A DNA stretch of 64,000 nt from Acinetobacter sp. BY419 (GCF_019038395.1 NZ_JAGFXZ010000001.1:108238-172237); one strand, 5' to 3'. Positions 19,124 through 31,246 are shown, counted from the first letter of the stretch. A program made the numbers and translations. The notes: generated by a model from the letters alone, not told the origin.

Positions 19124-20695
19124 GTGCATATGGCACAAAAATCTAATTATTCTGAGCTAAATCAATACCACCTCGGTATATGGTATAGCGCTTATCGCCT
19201 GCTGATCAGTACCGGTCTGCTGCTGATCTTTCTGCTGACCTACCCCGAACTGACCAGCGATTATCAATATCCGCAGCTGTATTATTATGCGCTAGGAATC
19301 GGGGTTGCAATCAATGCTGTACAGCTGTTTGCACTGAAATGGATACGACGACTGATCCAGCCACAGCTGATTATGATTTTCTTTAGCGATGTCTGCATTT
19401 TAAGTTTGCTGACCCTGGCGAGTGATGGTCCTAATCTGCAGATCGGGCTGCTGTTTGTGATTACCATCTTTTCTGCATCTTTATTGTTAGATGCAAAAAA
19501 AGCCTTAGTCATCACACTCATTGCTGTGATCAGCGTTATTTATCAGCATTTTGTCGGCAGTATTTTTGCATTTTCTTCACTCAGTAATATCAGTAATAGC
19601 GCTCTGCTGGCTTTTTTGTTCTTTGTGGTTTATGGCACCGGACAAATTGCCGTGCGCCGTTTTCAGATTTTGGAAAACCTGAACTTCTCTCAGTCTCTAG
19701 AATTATATCGTTTACAGAATATTAACCGCTATATTCTGGAACAGATTGAAACCGGTTATCTGGTACTGGATGAAAATTATCATGTGGTACTCAGTAATCC
19801 TGCCGCCTGCAATCTTCTGGGAATTGCATCCAAGTATGGCCATGAGAAATTCACCTTATACCAGTCACAGCCGGATTTATTTGAACTGATCCACTTTGAA
19901 ACACTGGAAAATGGCGAGCGCTTTCAGTTTGACTCCCAACAGAGTCGTTATAACATTCATGTGCAGGTACAAAAGCTGATTGTACCGCATCAAACTCTAA
20001 CGCTACTGGTGTTACAGGATGCTAAAAAACTGAATCAGCAGGTGCAACAACTCAAACTTGCTGCTCTGGGCCAACTCTCGGCCAGTATTGCGCATGAAAT
20101 CCGTAATCCTCTGGCAGCCATTGTGCAGGCCAATGACTTATATCTGGACTCTGACACTGAACAACAACAAGTACTCAACCAGATGATTGGTCGGCAGGCG
20201 ACCCGGATTGACCGTATTATTCAGGACACGCTGAATATGGTCAAAAATAAAGAAACCTATCCGGTGCCGATTCATCTTAATGAATTTATCCCATTATTTA
20301 TCCAGGAAGATCTGGCCGATATTAGCGATCAGATTCAATTTAATATTGATATCCCGCTGGTGATTCAGTTTGATGAAGCACAGTTTCGGCAGCTCCTGAT
20401 TAATCTGATTCGAAATGCCATCCGTCATAATGCTGCTGATGCTGCCTATATCCAGCTAAATGTGCATCCCTATGAACATCGGGTCTGGATTGACGTACGC
20501 GATTTTGGCTCAGGTGTGGCTGTACATGACCAGGCCTTACTGTTTAAACCCTTTTTTAGCACTTCGATTAGCGGTACCGGATTAGGATTGTATTTATCAC
20601 ATAGTTTTTGTGAAGCAAATCAGGCACAATTAAACTATATACAACAAGAACAGGGCGCATGCTTTCGCATCAGCTGTCAACGTATCACGGTATAA
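19124..20695 (+). CDS. pilS: Sensor histidine kinase PilS
   Basis: 523 residues. About six membrane segments occupy residues 20-180, followed by a PAS-like region (about 205-300) and the kinase core: His324 in SIAHEIRNPLAA, an N-box (LLINLIRNAIRHN), and G-boxes (DFGSGV, GTGLGLYLS). This is the layout of PilS, the kinase that controls pilin transcription; the downstream PilR supports it. The GTG at 19124 or the ATG at 19130 could be the start. It follows the gacA stop by 16 bases, so the three regulators may be cotranscribed. Confidence 0.9.
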   Translation: MHMAQKSNYSELNQYHLGIWYSAYRLLISTGLLLIFLLTYPELTSDYQYPQLYYYALGIGVAINAVQLFALKWIRRLIQPQLIMIFFSDVCILSLLTLASDGPNLQIGLLFVITIFSASLLLDAKKALVITLIAVISVIYQHFVGSIFAFSSLSNISNSALLAFLFFVVYGTGQIAVRRFQILENLNFSQSLELYRLQNINRYILEQIETGYLVLDENYHVVLSNPAACNLLGIASKYGHEKFTLYQSQPDLFELIHFETLENGERFQFDSQQSRYNIHVQVQKLIVPHQTLTLLVLQDAKKLNQQVQQLKLAALGQLSASIAHEIRNPLAAIVQANDLYLDSDTEQQQVLNQMIGRQATRIDRIIQDTLNMVKNKETYPVPIHLNEFIPLFIQEDLADISDQIQFNIDIPLVIQFDEAQFRQLLINLIRNAIRHNAADAAYIQLNVHPYEHRVWIDVRDFGSGVAVHDQALLFKPFFSTSISGTGLGLYLSHSFCEANQAQLNYIQQEQGACFRISCQRITV

Positions 20696-20710
20696 AGGGG
20701 GTCAAGGAAG

Positions 20711-22135
20711 ATGAGTGTGGAACAACAACCACTGGTGCTATTGGTGGATGATGAGGAAGATTTATGTACGCTCATGCAAATGTCATTGCTGCGCATGGGC
20801 ATTCGCACCCACATTGCCCATCGGCTGGAAGACGCTAAAAAATGCCTTGCCAATCACCCATATGATGCCTGTCTAACTGACCTGAACCTTCCCGATGGCA
20901 ATGGTCTGGAGTTACTGGACTGGATTGGTAATCTATATCCGGCACTTCCGGTCGCGGTTCTGACCGCCTATGGCAACATGGAAATTGCCATTGCTGCACT
21001 CAAAGCCGGTGCCTTTGATTTTGTCAGCAAACCGATCAACCAGAAACATCTAGAACAGCTGCTCCAAAAAGCCCTGAATAAACCGGTAGATTATTCGCAT
21101 AATAATCCGAATGATGCACTCGAACATAAAATGCTGATTGGACAATCTATGCCGATTCAGCAATTACGTATTACCTTGCAAAAAATTGCCCGCTCACAAG
21201 CACCGGTTTTTATCACCGGTGAATCGGGAACCGGCAAGGAAGTGGTGGCCAATCTGGTACATCGCCTGAGTAACCGTAACGAAGGCCCTTTTATTGCAAT
21301 CAACTGTGGCGCGATTCCGACTGAACTGATGGAAAGTGAGCTGTTTGGGCATAAAAAAGGCAGCTTTACCGGTGCCGCCCAAGACAAACAGGGGCTGATT
21401 CAATCTGCTCATGGAGGCAGCCTGTTTCTGGATGAAATTGCAGAATTACCCCTCGCCATGCAGGTCAAACTATTACGTGCCGTACAGGAAAAACGTATTC
21501 GTCCACTCGGTTCAGATACCGAAACTGATGTCGATTTCCGTGTAATCAGTGCCACCCATCAGGATCTGGAAGCCTTGGTGCAACAAGGTAAATTCCGTCA
21601 GGATTTATATTTCCGTATTCATGTGATGGATCTGACTTTACCGCCGCTACGTGAACGAGATCAGGATATTCTGTTACTGGCTGAACATTTTATTCAGAAA
21701 ATCTGCCAGGAATGGGGTATTCCCAATAAAAAGCTGACCGAACGCAGCAAAGAGTTTTTGTTGGGACAATATTACCCAGGCAATGTGCGTGAATTGCGTA
21801 ATATTATGGAACGCGCAATCACTTTAAGTGATGAAGAACGGATTGATATTCAGCATCTGCAAAGTGCCCCGCTACGCCAGGCCCTCAACAGCCCTCAGGA
21901 TCTAAATACACTAACGAGCGAGATCATTGCGACCGAGACCCTGATTGCGCCTAAAAAGCTTCCAGAAGAAGGCTTGGAGCTTTATTTAGAAAAGGTCGAG
22001 AAAGAAATTTTACTCAGTGCACTGAACCTTACCCACTGGAACAGGACACTGGCCGCAAAAAAACTCGGTATGTCGTTCCGTTCCCTACGCTATCGTTTAA
22101 AAAAGTTTGGACTAGATACCGAAGAAGACGAATAA
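20711..22135 (+). CDS. pilR: Sigma-54-dependent response regulator PilR
   Basis: 474 residues. Receiver domain with Asp57 (CLTDLNLPDG); central AAA+ domain with Walker A GESGTGKE (170-177) and the sigma-54 contact loop GSFTGA (217-222; the usual form is GAFTGA); C-terminal Fis-type helix-turn-helix (RTLAAKKLGMSFRSLRYRLKK). Activates pilA and other sigma-54 promoters in response to PilS. Its stop codon at 22133-22135 abuts the stop of the convergent protease gene with no base between. Confidence 0.92.
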   Translation: MSVEQQPLVLLVDDEEDLCTLMQMSLLRMGIRTHIAHRLEDAKKCLANHPYDACLTDLNLPDGNGLELLDWIGNLYPALPVAVLTAYGNMEIAIAALKAGAFDFVSKPINQKHLEQLLQKALNKPVDYSHNNPNDALEHKMLIGQSMPIQQLRITLQKIARSQAPVFITGESGTGKEVVANLVHRLSNRNEGPFIAINCGAIPTELMESELFGHKKGSFTGAAQDKQGLIQSAHGGSLFLDEIAELPLAMQVKLLRAVQEKRIRPLGSDTETDVDFRVISATHQDLEALVQQGKFRQDLYFRIHVMDLTLPPLRERDQDILLLAEHFIQKICQEWGIPNKKLTERSKEFLLGQYYPGNVRELRNIMERAITLSDEERIDIQHLQSAPLRQALNSPQDLNTLTSEIIATETLIAPKKLPEEGLELYLEKVEKEILLSALNLTHWNRTLAAKKLGMSFRSLRYRLKKFGLDTEEDE

Positions 22136-23308
22136 TTATTTTTGCAGGAGCAGTAAGTCTGTAACATGTTCCAGATAGTTCTCCTCACGCATCTCCTGCT
22201 TAAACGGATAGTTAAAATGCGGCTGTACCCCCCGCCCTTCAATCATCTGGCCACTTGGGCTAAAGTATTGTGATACTGTCATCTGTAAAGCCGAACCATT
22301 GCTTAAAGGAAAGAGTTTCTGTACCACGCCTTTTCCATAGCTTTTTTCGCCTACTACCCAGGCACGGTTATGTTCTTTCAGGGCTGCGGTAAAAACTTCA
22401 GCTGCCGAAGCTGAACGGTTGTTAATCAAGATTCCAACTTTCAGATTCTGAAATTCAAAACTGGGCAAGGCCTGAAACTGCTGGTTGCCTTCAGACCGGC
22501 TTTTGGTCGACACAATCACGCCCTGATTCAAAAATAAATCGGCAGATTCCACTGCGGCAGACAGTAAGCCTCCAGGATTATTACGCAGGTCAAATAGTAC
22601 TGCTTTTAAGCGTTTATCCGAGTAACTTTCAATCAGACGTTTGATTTCATTGGCGGTATCTTGCTGAAAAACCTTGACCTGCAACACCAGTACCTGATTA
22701 CTGTGCAAGCTAGATTTAATTTCGGTATCCAGTTTGGTATTACGTACCAGACGAACGACGGGACTTTGCGGGGAAAGCTGGATCGTGAGAGTAGAGCCGA
22801 CTGCTCCACTCAATAACTGCCGGACTTGCTCCTGGTTCAGACTGCTTAATACCTGATCATCAATTTTATAAACTGTGACGCCATTACGCAGCCCCTGTTT
22901 GGCTGAATCTGCATCGTCACTCAACCCTTGAATCAACCATTGTTTCATCCGCGAGTCAAATTTTAGATCGAAATCAATACTGGCTAGATCCCCTTCGGTA
23001 TATTCACGCAGCTGCTTATAATCTTCAGGGGACAGATAACGGGAATAGTGGTCTAAGCCACTCACCAAACCCTGAATGGCCTGCTGGAATAGGACATCGT
23101 CATTTTTATCCTGAATATAATTATCTTTGACAATGCCGTAAATTTGTACAAATTCTTGAATGGATGCCACAGGAATTTCAGAATAGACCTGCCCATCCAT
23201 TTCCATATCATCGAATGCCGGCTCATTTGAGCCCGCACCCCAGGCTGAGTGACTCAAACACATCAGTAAGCATGGTATTACAACAGACTTCCAATGTGTT
23301 CTTGCCAT
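22136..23308 (-). CDS. S41-family carboxy-terminal processing protease
   Basis: 390 residues with a signal peptide cleaved after about residue 24 (SHSAWGA). A PDZ-like segment is followed by the S41 protease core; the catalytic Ser lies in NNRSASAAEVF and the Lys in GEKSYGKGVVQK. Enzymes of this type (Ctp/Prc) cut periplasmic proteins and hydrolases at their C-termini. The protein is shorter than E. coli Prc and closer to the CtpA/CtpB type. It lies between gpmI and pilR; the 42-base gap to gpmI suggests cotranscription with gpmI. Confidence 0.88.
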   Translation of the reverse strand: MARTHWKSVVIPCLLMCLSHSAWGAGSNEPAFDDMEMDGQVYSEIPVASIQEFVQIYGIVKDNYIQDKNDDVLFQQAIQGLVSGLDHYSRYLSPEDYKQLREYTEGDLASIDFDLKFDSRMKQWLIQGLSDDADSAKQGLRNGVTVYKIDDQVLSSLNQEQVRQLLSGAVGSTLTIQLSPQSPVVRLVRNTKLDTEIKSSLHSNQVLVLQVKVFQQDTANEIKRLIESYSDKRLKAVLFDLRNNPGGLLSAAVESADLFLNQGVIVSTKSRSEGNQQFQALPSFEFQNLKVGILINNRSASAAEVFTAALKEHNRAWVVGEKSYGKGVVQKLFPLSNGSALQMTVSQYFSPSGQMIEGRGVQPHFNYPFKQEMREENYLEHVTDLLLLQK

Positions 23309-23350
23309 TCTTTGACCTTTTTAGAATTTTATTTAGAAGCTGATCGAAAA

Positions 23351-24898
23351 TTATGCATCAAGCTGAATCAGGTTACGGCCTTGCATTTCAGCAGGTACCG
23401 GAACTTGCATCAGGCTTAATAAAGTCGGTGCGACATCAGCCAACACACCGCCTTCCACGATCGTGGCCTGAGTTGGACCGACATAAATAAATGGAACCAG
23501 TTCAGTGGTATGTTGAGTATGTACCTGACCACTATGATAATCCTGCATCTGCTCTACATTACCATGGTCGGCAGTCACAATCATATGACCTTTTTGCGCC
23601 ATCACTGCATCGTAAACCCGGCCCAGACAGGTATCGACCGCTTCGACCGCTTTCACTGCTGCATCGAATACGCCAGTATGACCAACCATATCACCATTGG
23701 CAAAGTTTACGACCAGCAGGTCAAATTCACCTGAATTGATCGCAGCTACAAGCTCATCAGTCACTTCATAGGCACTCATTTCCGGTTTAAGGTCATAAGT
23801 TGCCACGTTTGGAGATGGAATCAGGATACGTTTCTCACCCGGATATTCATCTTCACGGCCGCCACTAAAGAAAAAAGTCACATGGGCATATTTTTCTGTT
23901 TCAGCAATACGTAACTGGGTTTTACCCAAGTTTGACAAGTATTCACCAATGGAGTTCACCAATGCTTCCGGCATGTATGCCACAGAAGCATCAATGGTCG
24001 CTTGATAACGCGTCAGCATGACAAACTTCGCCAAATTCGGCACGACTTTACGCTCGAAACCAGTAAAGTCTTTTTCTACAAATGCGCGAGTCAATTCACG
24101 GGCACGATCGGCACGGAAGTTCATGAATACGACGCTGTCACCATCCTGGATTTTTGCCAGCTCGCCAATACGGGTGGCTTTAACAAATTCATCAGACTCA
24201 TCTGCAGCATAGGCTTGTTCCAGCCCTTCAACTGCAGTGGCAGCCGTACGAAACGCTTCCCCCTCAGTCAACAAGCGATACGCCTGTTCCACGCGATCCC
24301 AGCGGTTGTCACGATCCATGGCGAAATAACGGCCGATCATGGTCGCAATACGACCTTGACCTGGATATTGGGCGAATAGGGCATCGAGTTTTTCTAAAGA
24401 AGGTTGTGCGCTTTTAGGCGGCGTATCACGACCATCTAAAAATGCATGTAAATAGACTTGCGCACCACGTTTCAGGGCCAGTTCAGCCATGGCCACAATA
24501 TGATCTTCATGCGAATGTACACCGCCTGCAGACAACAGGCCAAGTAAATGTACTGCACCACCTGAAGCCTTGGCTTTTTCTACGGCATCTACTAACACTT
24601 CATGTTCAAAGAAGTCACCGGTACGAATGTCTTTCGTAATCCGGGTAAAATCCTGATAGAGCACACGACCTGCACCGAGGTTCATATGTCCGACTTCTGA
24701 ATTACCCATCTGGCCATCCGGCAAGCCGACATCTTCACCTGAACCGGAGATCAAACCATGCGGATGCTTGTCCTGCATTGCAGTTAAATTTGGTCGTTTA
24801 GCTGCTAAAAACGCATTGTCTTCGACCGCTTCGCGATGACCCACACCATCCATAATCACCAAAACGTGAGGGATTTTGCCAGCAGTTGCATCCGTCAT
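23351..24898 (-). CDS. gpmI: 2,3-bisphosphoglycerate-independent phosphoglycerate mutase
   Basis: 515 residues. Interconverts 3- and 2-phosphoglycerate in glycolysis using two Mn ions. The phosphoserine nucleophile is Ser67 in [13 protein letters not shown]; the metal-binding DHGN appears as [11 protein letters not shown] and the substrate segment as [14 protein letters not shown]. Full length for the family. Transcribed away from the lptFG terminator. Confidence 0.96.
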   Translation of the reverse strand: MTDATAGKIPHVLVIMDGVGHREAVEDNAFLAAKRPNLTAMQDKHPHGLISGSGEDVGLPDGQMGNSEVGHMNLGAGRVLYQDFTRITKDIRTGDFFEHEVLVDAVEKAKASGGAVHLLGLLSAGGVHSHEDHIVAMAELALKRGAQVYLHAFLDGRDTPPKSAQPSLEKLDALFAQYPGQGRIATMIGRYFAMDRDNRWDRVEQAYRLLTEGEAFRTAATAVEGLEQAYAADESDEFVKATRIGELAKIQDGDSVVFMNFRADRARELTRAFVEKDFTGFERKVVPNLAKFVMLTRYQATIDASVAYMPEALVNSIGEYLSNLGKTQLRIAETEKYAHVTFFFSGGREDEYPGEKRILIPSPNVATYDLKPEMSAYEVTDELVAAINSGEFDLLVVNFANGDMVGHTGVFDAAVKAVEAVDTCLGRVYDAVMAQKGHMIVTADHGNVEQMQDYHSGQVHTQHTTELVPFIYVGPTQATIVEGGVLADVAPTLLSLMQVPVPAEMQGRNLIQLDA

Positions 24899-24951
24899 AA
24901 TGAAATACTCTGTTCGTCTACGAATTAATCGCTCTATTTTAGCGAAATTTA

Positions 24952-24989
24952 CAAAAAGAGGCCATGACCCGGATATGGTTTAAGCCTCT
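24952..24989 (-). terminator. Intrinsic terminator downstream of lptFG
   Basis: On the minus strand, AGAGGC and GCCTCT (24984-24989 with 24957-24962) enclose an inner CCAT/ATGG pairing and are followed by five T residues. It lies 33 bases after the lptG stop. Confidence 0.75.
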
Positions 24990-25021
24990 CATCATGATTG
25001 ATTTGTTCTATTTTCTGTGTC

Positions 25022-26089
25022 TTAGCGGGCTCGGTACAGCAAATAGCCACCAATACCGAACATGATCAGAATAGGTACAAACACGAACCATGCCGGAGAT
25101 GGTGCATATACCAGACTGGCATAGCCGAGGAAATCCTGCAGGTAGAAAAAGCCCAGACCGGCAAACAAGGCAATTACCAGACGAAAACCCATGGATTGCT
25201 GACGCAGCGGCCCGAAGATAAATGAACAGGCAATCACCACCAGTGCAATCAGGGCAAATGGAGAGCCCAGTTTTTGCCAGAAGGCCAGCTGATAGGTTTT
25301 TGGCACCTGACTATATTCATGCATATAACTTGTAAAACTGACCAGCTGGCTCGGTGACAAATCCTCAGGATCAATCGTCACCATATGCACATATTTTGGC
25401 TGTAACGCCAGCGCTAAAGGCTGCTGTGGATGCTTGACCAGCGTGGCATTACCATTTTGGAGAATATCGAACTGCTCGGTGTTGTTCAGCATCCAGGAAC
25501 CATCTTTGACGAATTCTCCCTGATCTGCATGCAAGGTGCCGCGTAAACGATAGCTATTATCAAAATCCAGCATCTGTACATTTTTCAGCTGACCTTTCGA
25601 ATTGGCATAATCGATATAAATAAAGCGCTGGCCTTCTCTGGTCCAGTAACCGCGAACTTCGCCCAGCTGCGCCTTATTGCTGCTCTTTACGCTCTTGGCC
25701 TGTTCATTGGTATAGGGAATGACCCACTCACTCAGGGCGAATGACAACACTACCAGTAGCAGCGCCGAGCGAATCACCCAGCCGACAATCCGCCACAGAC
25801 TGATCCCGACCGAACGCATCACAATCAGTTCACTATTTGAGGCCAAGGTCCCCAAACCTAAAACAGCACCGATCAGGGCCGAGATCGGCAGGATTTCATA
25901 TAAATAATTCGGTGCGCCCCAAAGCACATATTTCAAGGCATCCCAGGCACCATAACCTTCTTTTAGCGAGCCAAGCTCACCCAGATATGTGAACAACACC
26001 TGTAAACCCGCCAATACCGCGGTTGCACCCAGCATGGCCAGCGCAGTAGTTTGGGTCACATGTTTTGCAACTATACGACGTGCCAACAT
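25022..26089 (-). CDS. lptG: LPS export ABC transporter permease LptG
   Basis: 355 residues, YjgP/YjgQ family. Six membrane segments, three at each end, flank a large periplasmic beta-jellyroll domain (about residues 130-265). With LptF and LptB it extracts lipooligosaccharide from the inner membrane. The conserved coupling region (ELIVMRSVGISLWRI) that contacts LptB is present. The start lies 2 bases after the lptF stop; the segment YEILPISALIGA identifies it as LptG rather than LptF. Confidence 0.93.
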   Translation of the reverse strand: MLARRIVAKHVTQTTALAMLGATAVLAGLQVLFTYLGELGSLKEGYGAWDALKYVLWGAPNYLYEILPISALIGAVLGLGTLASNSELIVMRSVGISLWRIVGWVIRSALLLVVLSFALSEWVIPYTNEQAKSVKSSNKAQLGEVRGYWTREGQRFIYIDYANSKGQLKNVQMLDFDNSYRLRGTLHADQGEFVKDGSWMLNNTEQFDILQNGNATLVKHPQQPLALALQPKYVHMVTIDPEDLSPSQLVSFTSYMHEYSQVPKTYQLAFWQKLGSPFALIALVVIACSFIFGPLRQQSMGFRLVIALFAGLGFFYLQDFLGYASLVYAPSPAWFVFVPILIMFGIGGYLLYRAR

Positions 26090-26091
26090 TG

Positions 26092-27192
26092 TTAAGACCT
26101 CACTCGCTGAATCTGTTTCTTGATTTTCGGACCCAATTTCTGTTTACGTGAAAATAAGGCACCCGCAATTGCATAGGCAATCAGGATCAATGGATAGGCC
26201 CATATTCCCATTTCTTGTTTACTGATCCGGGTTTTAACGGCCATCAAGGCCACAATCAGACTGGCAAAAATCATGAGAGCAGGAAATAACTTGAGATAAC
26301 GGCCCTGTCGTGGACTCACTTCAGACAATGCCACCGCCAGAATCAGGGCAATCAGAATGGCAAAAGGGACAAACACCCGCCAGCCCAATTCACTGGCCAC
26401 CACAGGATCCTGACGGTTCTGCCACAATTGCGAAGTTGGCAAGGCTTCAACCTCAGTACTGGCAAATTGTGCTTCTGCATCATTTTCTAAGCGCAGACGA
26501 TAGCTTTCAAATTCAGCTTGAGTATATTGCGGTGTGCCCGGATAGATCTCATAACGGCGACCCTGGACCAGATCAACCACATTGGCGGCATCATTCGGCA
26601 CCTCGATTCGGGTGGCTTCCTGCGCCAGAATCATCACATCCGGCTTACCTTCTTTTTGCGCGCGCTGATAGAAGAAAATATCTTTTAAATTTTTACGGTC
26701 TTCAGACAGGTCACCGGCATAAATGGTATAGGGTCCGGAGGAGATAAATTCTTTGGGTCGCACCAGATCAAAACCGGTACGTACCGCCTGACTGGTGGTC
26801 AGGGCTTCAAACTGGCGAATACCCCAAGGCGCAGCCCAGAGCATGAGTCCGGCCTGGGCAATCAAAAACACCAAGGTCATTGGTACCAGGAGACGTGCCA
26901 ATTGATGCCGGCTCACCCCACTGCCATTCAGCACGGCCATTTCATGATCGACATATAAACGGCCAAACACCAGCATCAGCCCAATAAAGAAACCGAGTGG
27001 AAGAATCAGGGTCAAGAATTCAGGCAAACGGTAGCCAATGATGCTAAATAAAATACCTGCATCCAGACGGCCTTGTGCCGCGACCCCAAAATACTTGATC
27101 AGCCGACCACCCATCATGATCAAGGTCAATAAGGCAATCACCACCAAGGATGTCGAGACAACTTGCTTGACCAGATAACGCCGAATAATCAA
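26092..27192 (-). CDS. lptF: LPS export ABC transporter permease LptF
   Basis: 366 residues, same fold as LptG. It opens with the family N-terminus MIIRRYLVKQVVST and carries the coupling helix segment HEMAVLNGSGVSRHQLARL. The start codon appears to be TTG at 27190-27192, preceded by GGAAG at a spacing of 8; there is no better ATG, and the N-terminus matches the family exactly from here. Divergent from pepA, as in other gammaproteobacteria. Confidence 0.93.
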   Translation of the reverse strand: MIIRRYLVKQVVSTSLVVIALLTLIMMGGRLIKYFGVAAQGRLDAGILFSIIGYRLPEFLTLILPLGFFIGLMLVFGRLYVDHEMAVLNGSGVSRHQLARLLVPMTLVFLIAQAGLMLWAAPWGIRQFEALTTSQAVRTGFDLVRPKEFISSGPYTIYAGDLSEDRKNLKDIFFYQRAQKEGKPDVMILAQEATRIEVPNDAANVVDLVQGRRYEIYPGTPQYTQAEFESYRLRLENDAEAQFASTEVEALPTSQLWQNRQDPVVASELGWRVFVPFAILIALILAVALSEVSPRQGRYLKLFPALMIFASLIVALMAVKTRISKQEMGIWAYPLILIAYAIAGALFSRKQKLGPKIKKQIQRVRS

Positions 27193-27340
27193 ATTAATTC
27201 TTCCAAAATAAGGTCTATAAAACGAGTGCTAGTTTACCCGAATAGTAAAAATATAAAACCTAGGCCACCCTGCCCATTGAAAATCTATTCGGATAAATGT
27301 TTCAATGACTGAATGATTTACTCAATCTAGACAGGCGTGA

Positions 27341-29198
<1,858 letters not shown>

Positions 29199-29224
29199 CC
29201 GATATCATCTATAAGGAGAGGCAC

Positions 29225-29854
29225 GTGGCATTAAATGTAGGTCCCGATTTTAAACAGCGCTGGTTAAATGTGCCGGAAGCTGTACGTCAGACCTTTATCG
29301 ATGACCTCTCTCGTATCTGCGATATTTTAAAACCAGAAACGTCTTTGGAAGAATGGCAGATTCGTGACCAGCGCTTGCAGCAGGAATCTGAACGCAGGAT
29401 TGAAGCAGCCTATGCGCAGCGCAAGGCCGAATTGATTGAAGAAGCCCGTATTCGCAGACAGCTTGCATTGGAAAAAGCTCTGGCCGAAAAACGTGCCGAA
29501 GAACAGGCCTATATTGAACAGCTACGTCAAGATGAACAGCAGAAGCTTGCCGAACAAAACCTAGCACTTGCTGAAATGAATATTCATCTAGAAACCGAAG
29601 TGCAGCACTATGTTGCCCGTTATCAGAAAAACCCTGAGCATACTTTTGATTTTGCCAAAGGCCGTCTCCAGATTGAGGACAGCACCATTTTATCCGAATT
29701 AGAAAATGTACGTTTACGTCTGGAACTTGAAGCAGAGACAGTGATTGAACAGACCGTCAATGCGCTCAGAGAGAAAATGCGTGCTGCAGCCAAAGAAGAG
29801 ATTGAATATATGCTTAAAAATTCTGAATTTTCTAATCAGCCAAACCAGGTTTAA
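29225..29854 (+). CDS. Coiled-coil protein of unknown function
   Basis: 209 residues. Roughly residues 45-130 are a long Glu/Lys/Arg/Ala/Gln-rich helix that should form a coiled coil; a second helical stretch follows to about residue 200. No signal peptide or membrane segment, so cytoplasmic. It starts 26 bases after holC, with AAGGAGAGG upstream of the GTG, and ends at a terminator, so it is the last gene of the pepA-holC unit. I do not recognise a family. Confidence 0.75.
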   Translation: MALNVGPDFKQRWLNVPEAVRQTFIDDLSRICDILKPETSLEEWQIRDQRLQQESERRIEAAYAQRKAELIEEARIRRQLALEKALAEKRAEEQAYIEQLRQDEQQKLAEQNLALAEMNIHLETEVQHYVARYQKNPEHTFDFAKGRLQIEDSTILSELENVRLRLELEAETVIEQTVNALREKMRAAAKEEIEYMLKNSEFSNQPNQV

Positions 29855-29872
29855 AGCATTTATTGCAAATTT

Positions 29873-29900
29873 AAAAAGTCCGCATTGCCGGGCTTTTTTT
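29873..29900 (+). terminator. Intrinsic terminator of the pepA-holC operon
   Basis: AAAAGTCCG pairs with CGGGCTTTT (one G-T pair), loop CATTGC, ending in seven T residues. It also overlaps the 3' side of the convergent DedA gene region. Confidence 0.8.
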
Positions 29901-29909
29901 AGTTCTATC

Positions 29910-30455
29910 CTAGAAAAAATCAGCCAGCATAAAGGCGGCATTCCCGAGCAGATAGCCAGTACCTAATAAAGTACTAATCCAGAGGATCCCACCGGCAATA
30001 TTATAAAAGCTAAATGTAGCAAAACTCATATGTCCTGAACCAGCCGCAAAAGGGCCAAATGAACGAACAAAAGGGATGAAGCGTGCAATCAGAATGGTTT
30101 TACCGCCATGTTTAATAAAATACTGGTTGGTTTTCACCATATATTCCGGCTTGAAATAGCGAGAATGTTGATTAAAAAATTTTAAGCCCAGCACTTTTCC
30201 GGTGTAATAATTGACGGTATAGCCGAGTACCGATGCAGTAAATAACAGTAATCCCATCGAATGCAGAGTTACCATATCACTGTTGGCACACAACGCTCCT
30301 ACAGCCAGCAACAAACTGTCACCGGGCAGGAAAAAGCAAAAAACTGAGCCAGTTTCTGCAAAAATCACCAGAAACAGGATTGCATAGATCCATACCCCAT
30401 ATTGATCGAGCAATAGCGGTAGTGACTGTTCCAAGTTGAGTAAAAAATCGAGCAT
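29910..30455 (-). CDS. DedA-family membrane protein
   Basis: 181 residues from the ATG at 30455. The DedA (SNARE-associated, VTT) signature is clear: FAETGSVFCFFLPGDSLL near residue 30 and the GGKTILIARFIPFVRSFGPFAAG segment. Several hydrophobic helices, two of them re-entrant-like. DedA proteins are inner-membrane lipid carriers that recycle undecaprenyl phosphate or phosphatidylethanolamine and affect envelope integrity and polymyxin response. A TTG start at 30485 would add ten residues without family similarity. Confidence 0.88.
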   Translation of the reverse strand: MLDFLLNLEQSLPLLLDQYGVWIYAILFLVIFAETGSVFCFFLPGDSLLLAVGALCANSDMVTLHSMGLLLFTASVLGYTVNYYTGKVLGLKFFNQHSRYFKPEYMVKTNQYFIKHGGKTILIARFIPFVRSFGPFAAGSGHMSFATFSFYNIAGGILWISTLLGTGYLLGNAAFMLADFF

Positions 30456-30510
30456 TCGACCCGTCCACCAAGGCAATATTTGCAAGTTGAATTGCTGATT
30501 ATCCCGAAAA

Positions 30511-30546
30511 ATAAAAAAACAGTCTAATTTTTCAATCAGACTGTTT
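30511..30546 (-). terminator. Intrinsic terminator of the nrdR-rib operon
   Basis: AAACAGTCT (30517-30525) is the inverse complement of AGACTGTTT (30538-30546); on the minus strand it is followed by seven T residues. It lies 18 bases after the riboflavin synthase gene. Confidence 0.88.
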
Positions 30547-30564
30547 AATATTTAAACATTTTTC

Positions 30565-31224
30565 TTATTTTAAGAAACCATTTTCAGCCAGAAAATCCAT
30601 GCTGATTTTCGATTGTTCAGTGGTATCAGCTGCTTTATCACCGAGCAGTAACCGCTCGATATAACGTGCCAGTACATCCACTTCCAGATTGACCTTGCTG
30701 CCGACTTTCCAGGTTCCGATATTGGTCCGTTCAGCCGTATGCGGAATCAAGTTCAGACTAATCACACTGCCACGCAAATGATTAATGGTCAGGCTAATGC
30801 CATCGACTGTGACCGAGCCTTTCTCTGCCAGATATTTGGCAATTTCAGCCGGTGCGGTGACTTCATAATAAATCGAGCGCGCATCTGCACGAACCAGCGT
30901 GATCTCGCCGACTGCATCGACATGCCCTGAAACAATATGACCGCCAAAACGCGTGGTCGGCAACATGGCTTTTTCAACATTGACAGGTTGACCCGCTTTC
31001 CAGGTACCGAGCGTGGTCCGGTTCAGACTTTCACGGGAAACATCAGCTGCATACCAGTTCTCGCCCCAGTCGATGACGGTCAGGCAGATGCCATTCGTGG
31101 CAATAGAATCACCCAGATGCACATCGGACATGTCCAGGTCGGTCTGGATGCGTAAACGCACATCACCGCCAACGCTTTGCAGACTTTCAACTTTGCCGAG
31201 GCTTTCGATAATACCTGTAAACAT
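30565..31224 (-). CDS. ribE: Riboflavin synthase, alpha chain
   Basis: 219 residues. Joins two lumazine molecules to make riboflavin. The typical start MFTGIIESLGKV and the two tandem lumazine-binding halves (second beginning near GHVDAVGEI) are present. The gene is also called ribC in some genomes. The start at 31224 has GGAAAT upstream; a longer frame to 31356 would overlap the methyltransferase gene and is rejected. Last gene of the nrdR-ribD-methyltransferase-ribE operon. Confidence 0.95.
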   Translation of the reverse strand: MFTGIIESLGKVESLQSVGGDVRLRIQTDLDMSDVHLGDSIATNGICLTVIDWGENWYAADVSRESLNRTTLGTWKAGQPVNVEKAMLPTTRFGGHIVSGHVDAVGEITLVRADARSIYYEVTAPAEIAKYLAEKGSVTVDGISLTINHLRGSVISLNLIPHTAERTNIGTWKVGSKVNLEVDVLARYIERLLLGDKAADTTEQSKISMDFLAENGFLK

Positions 31225-31246
31225 TTTTATTTCCTTTTCTATTCTT

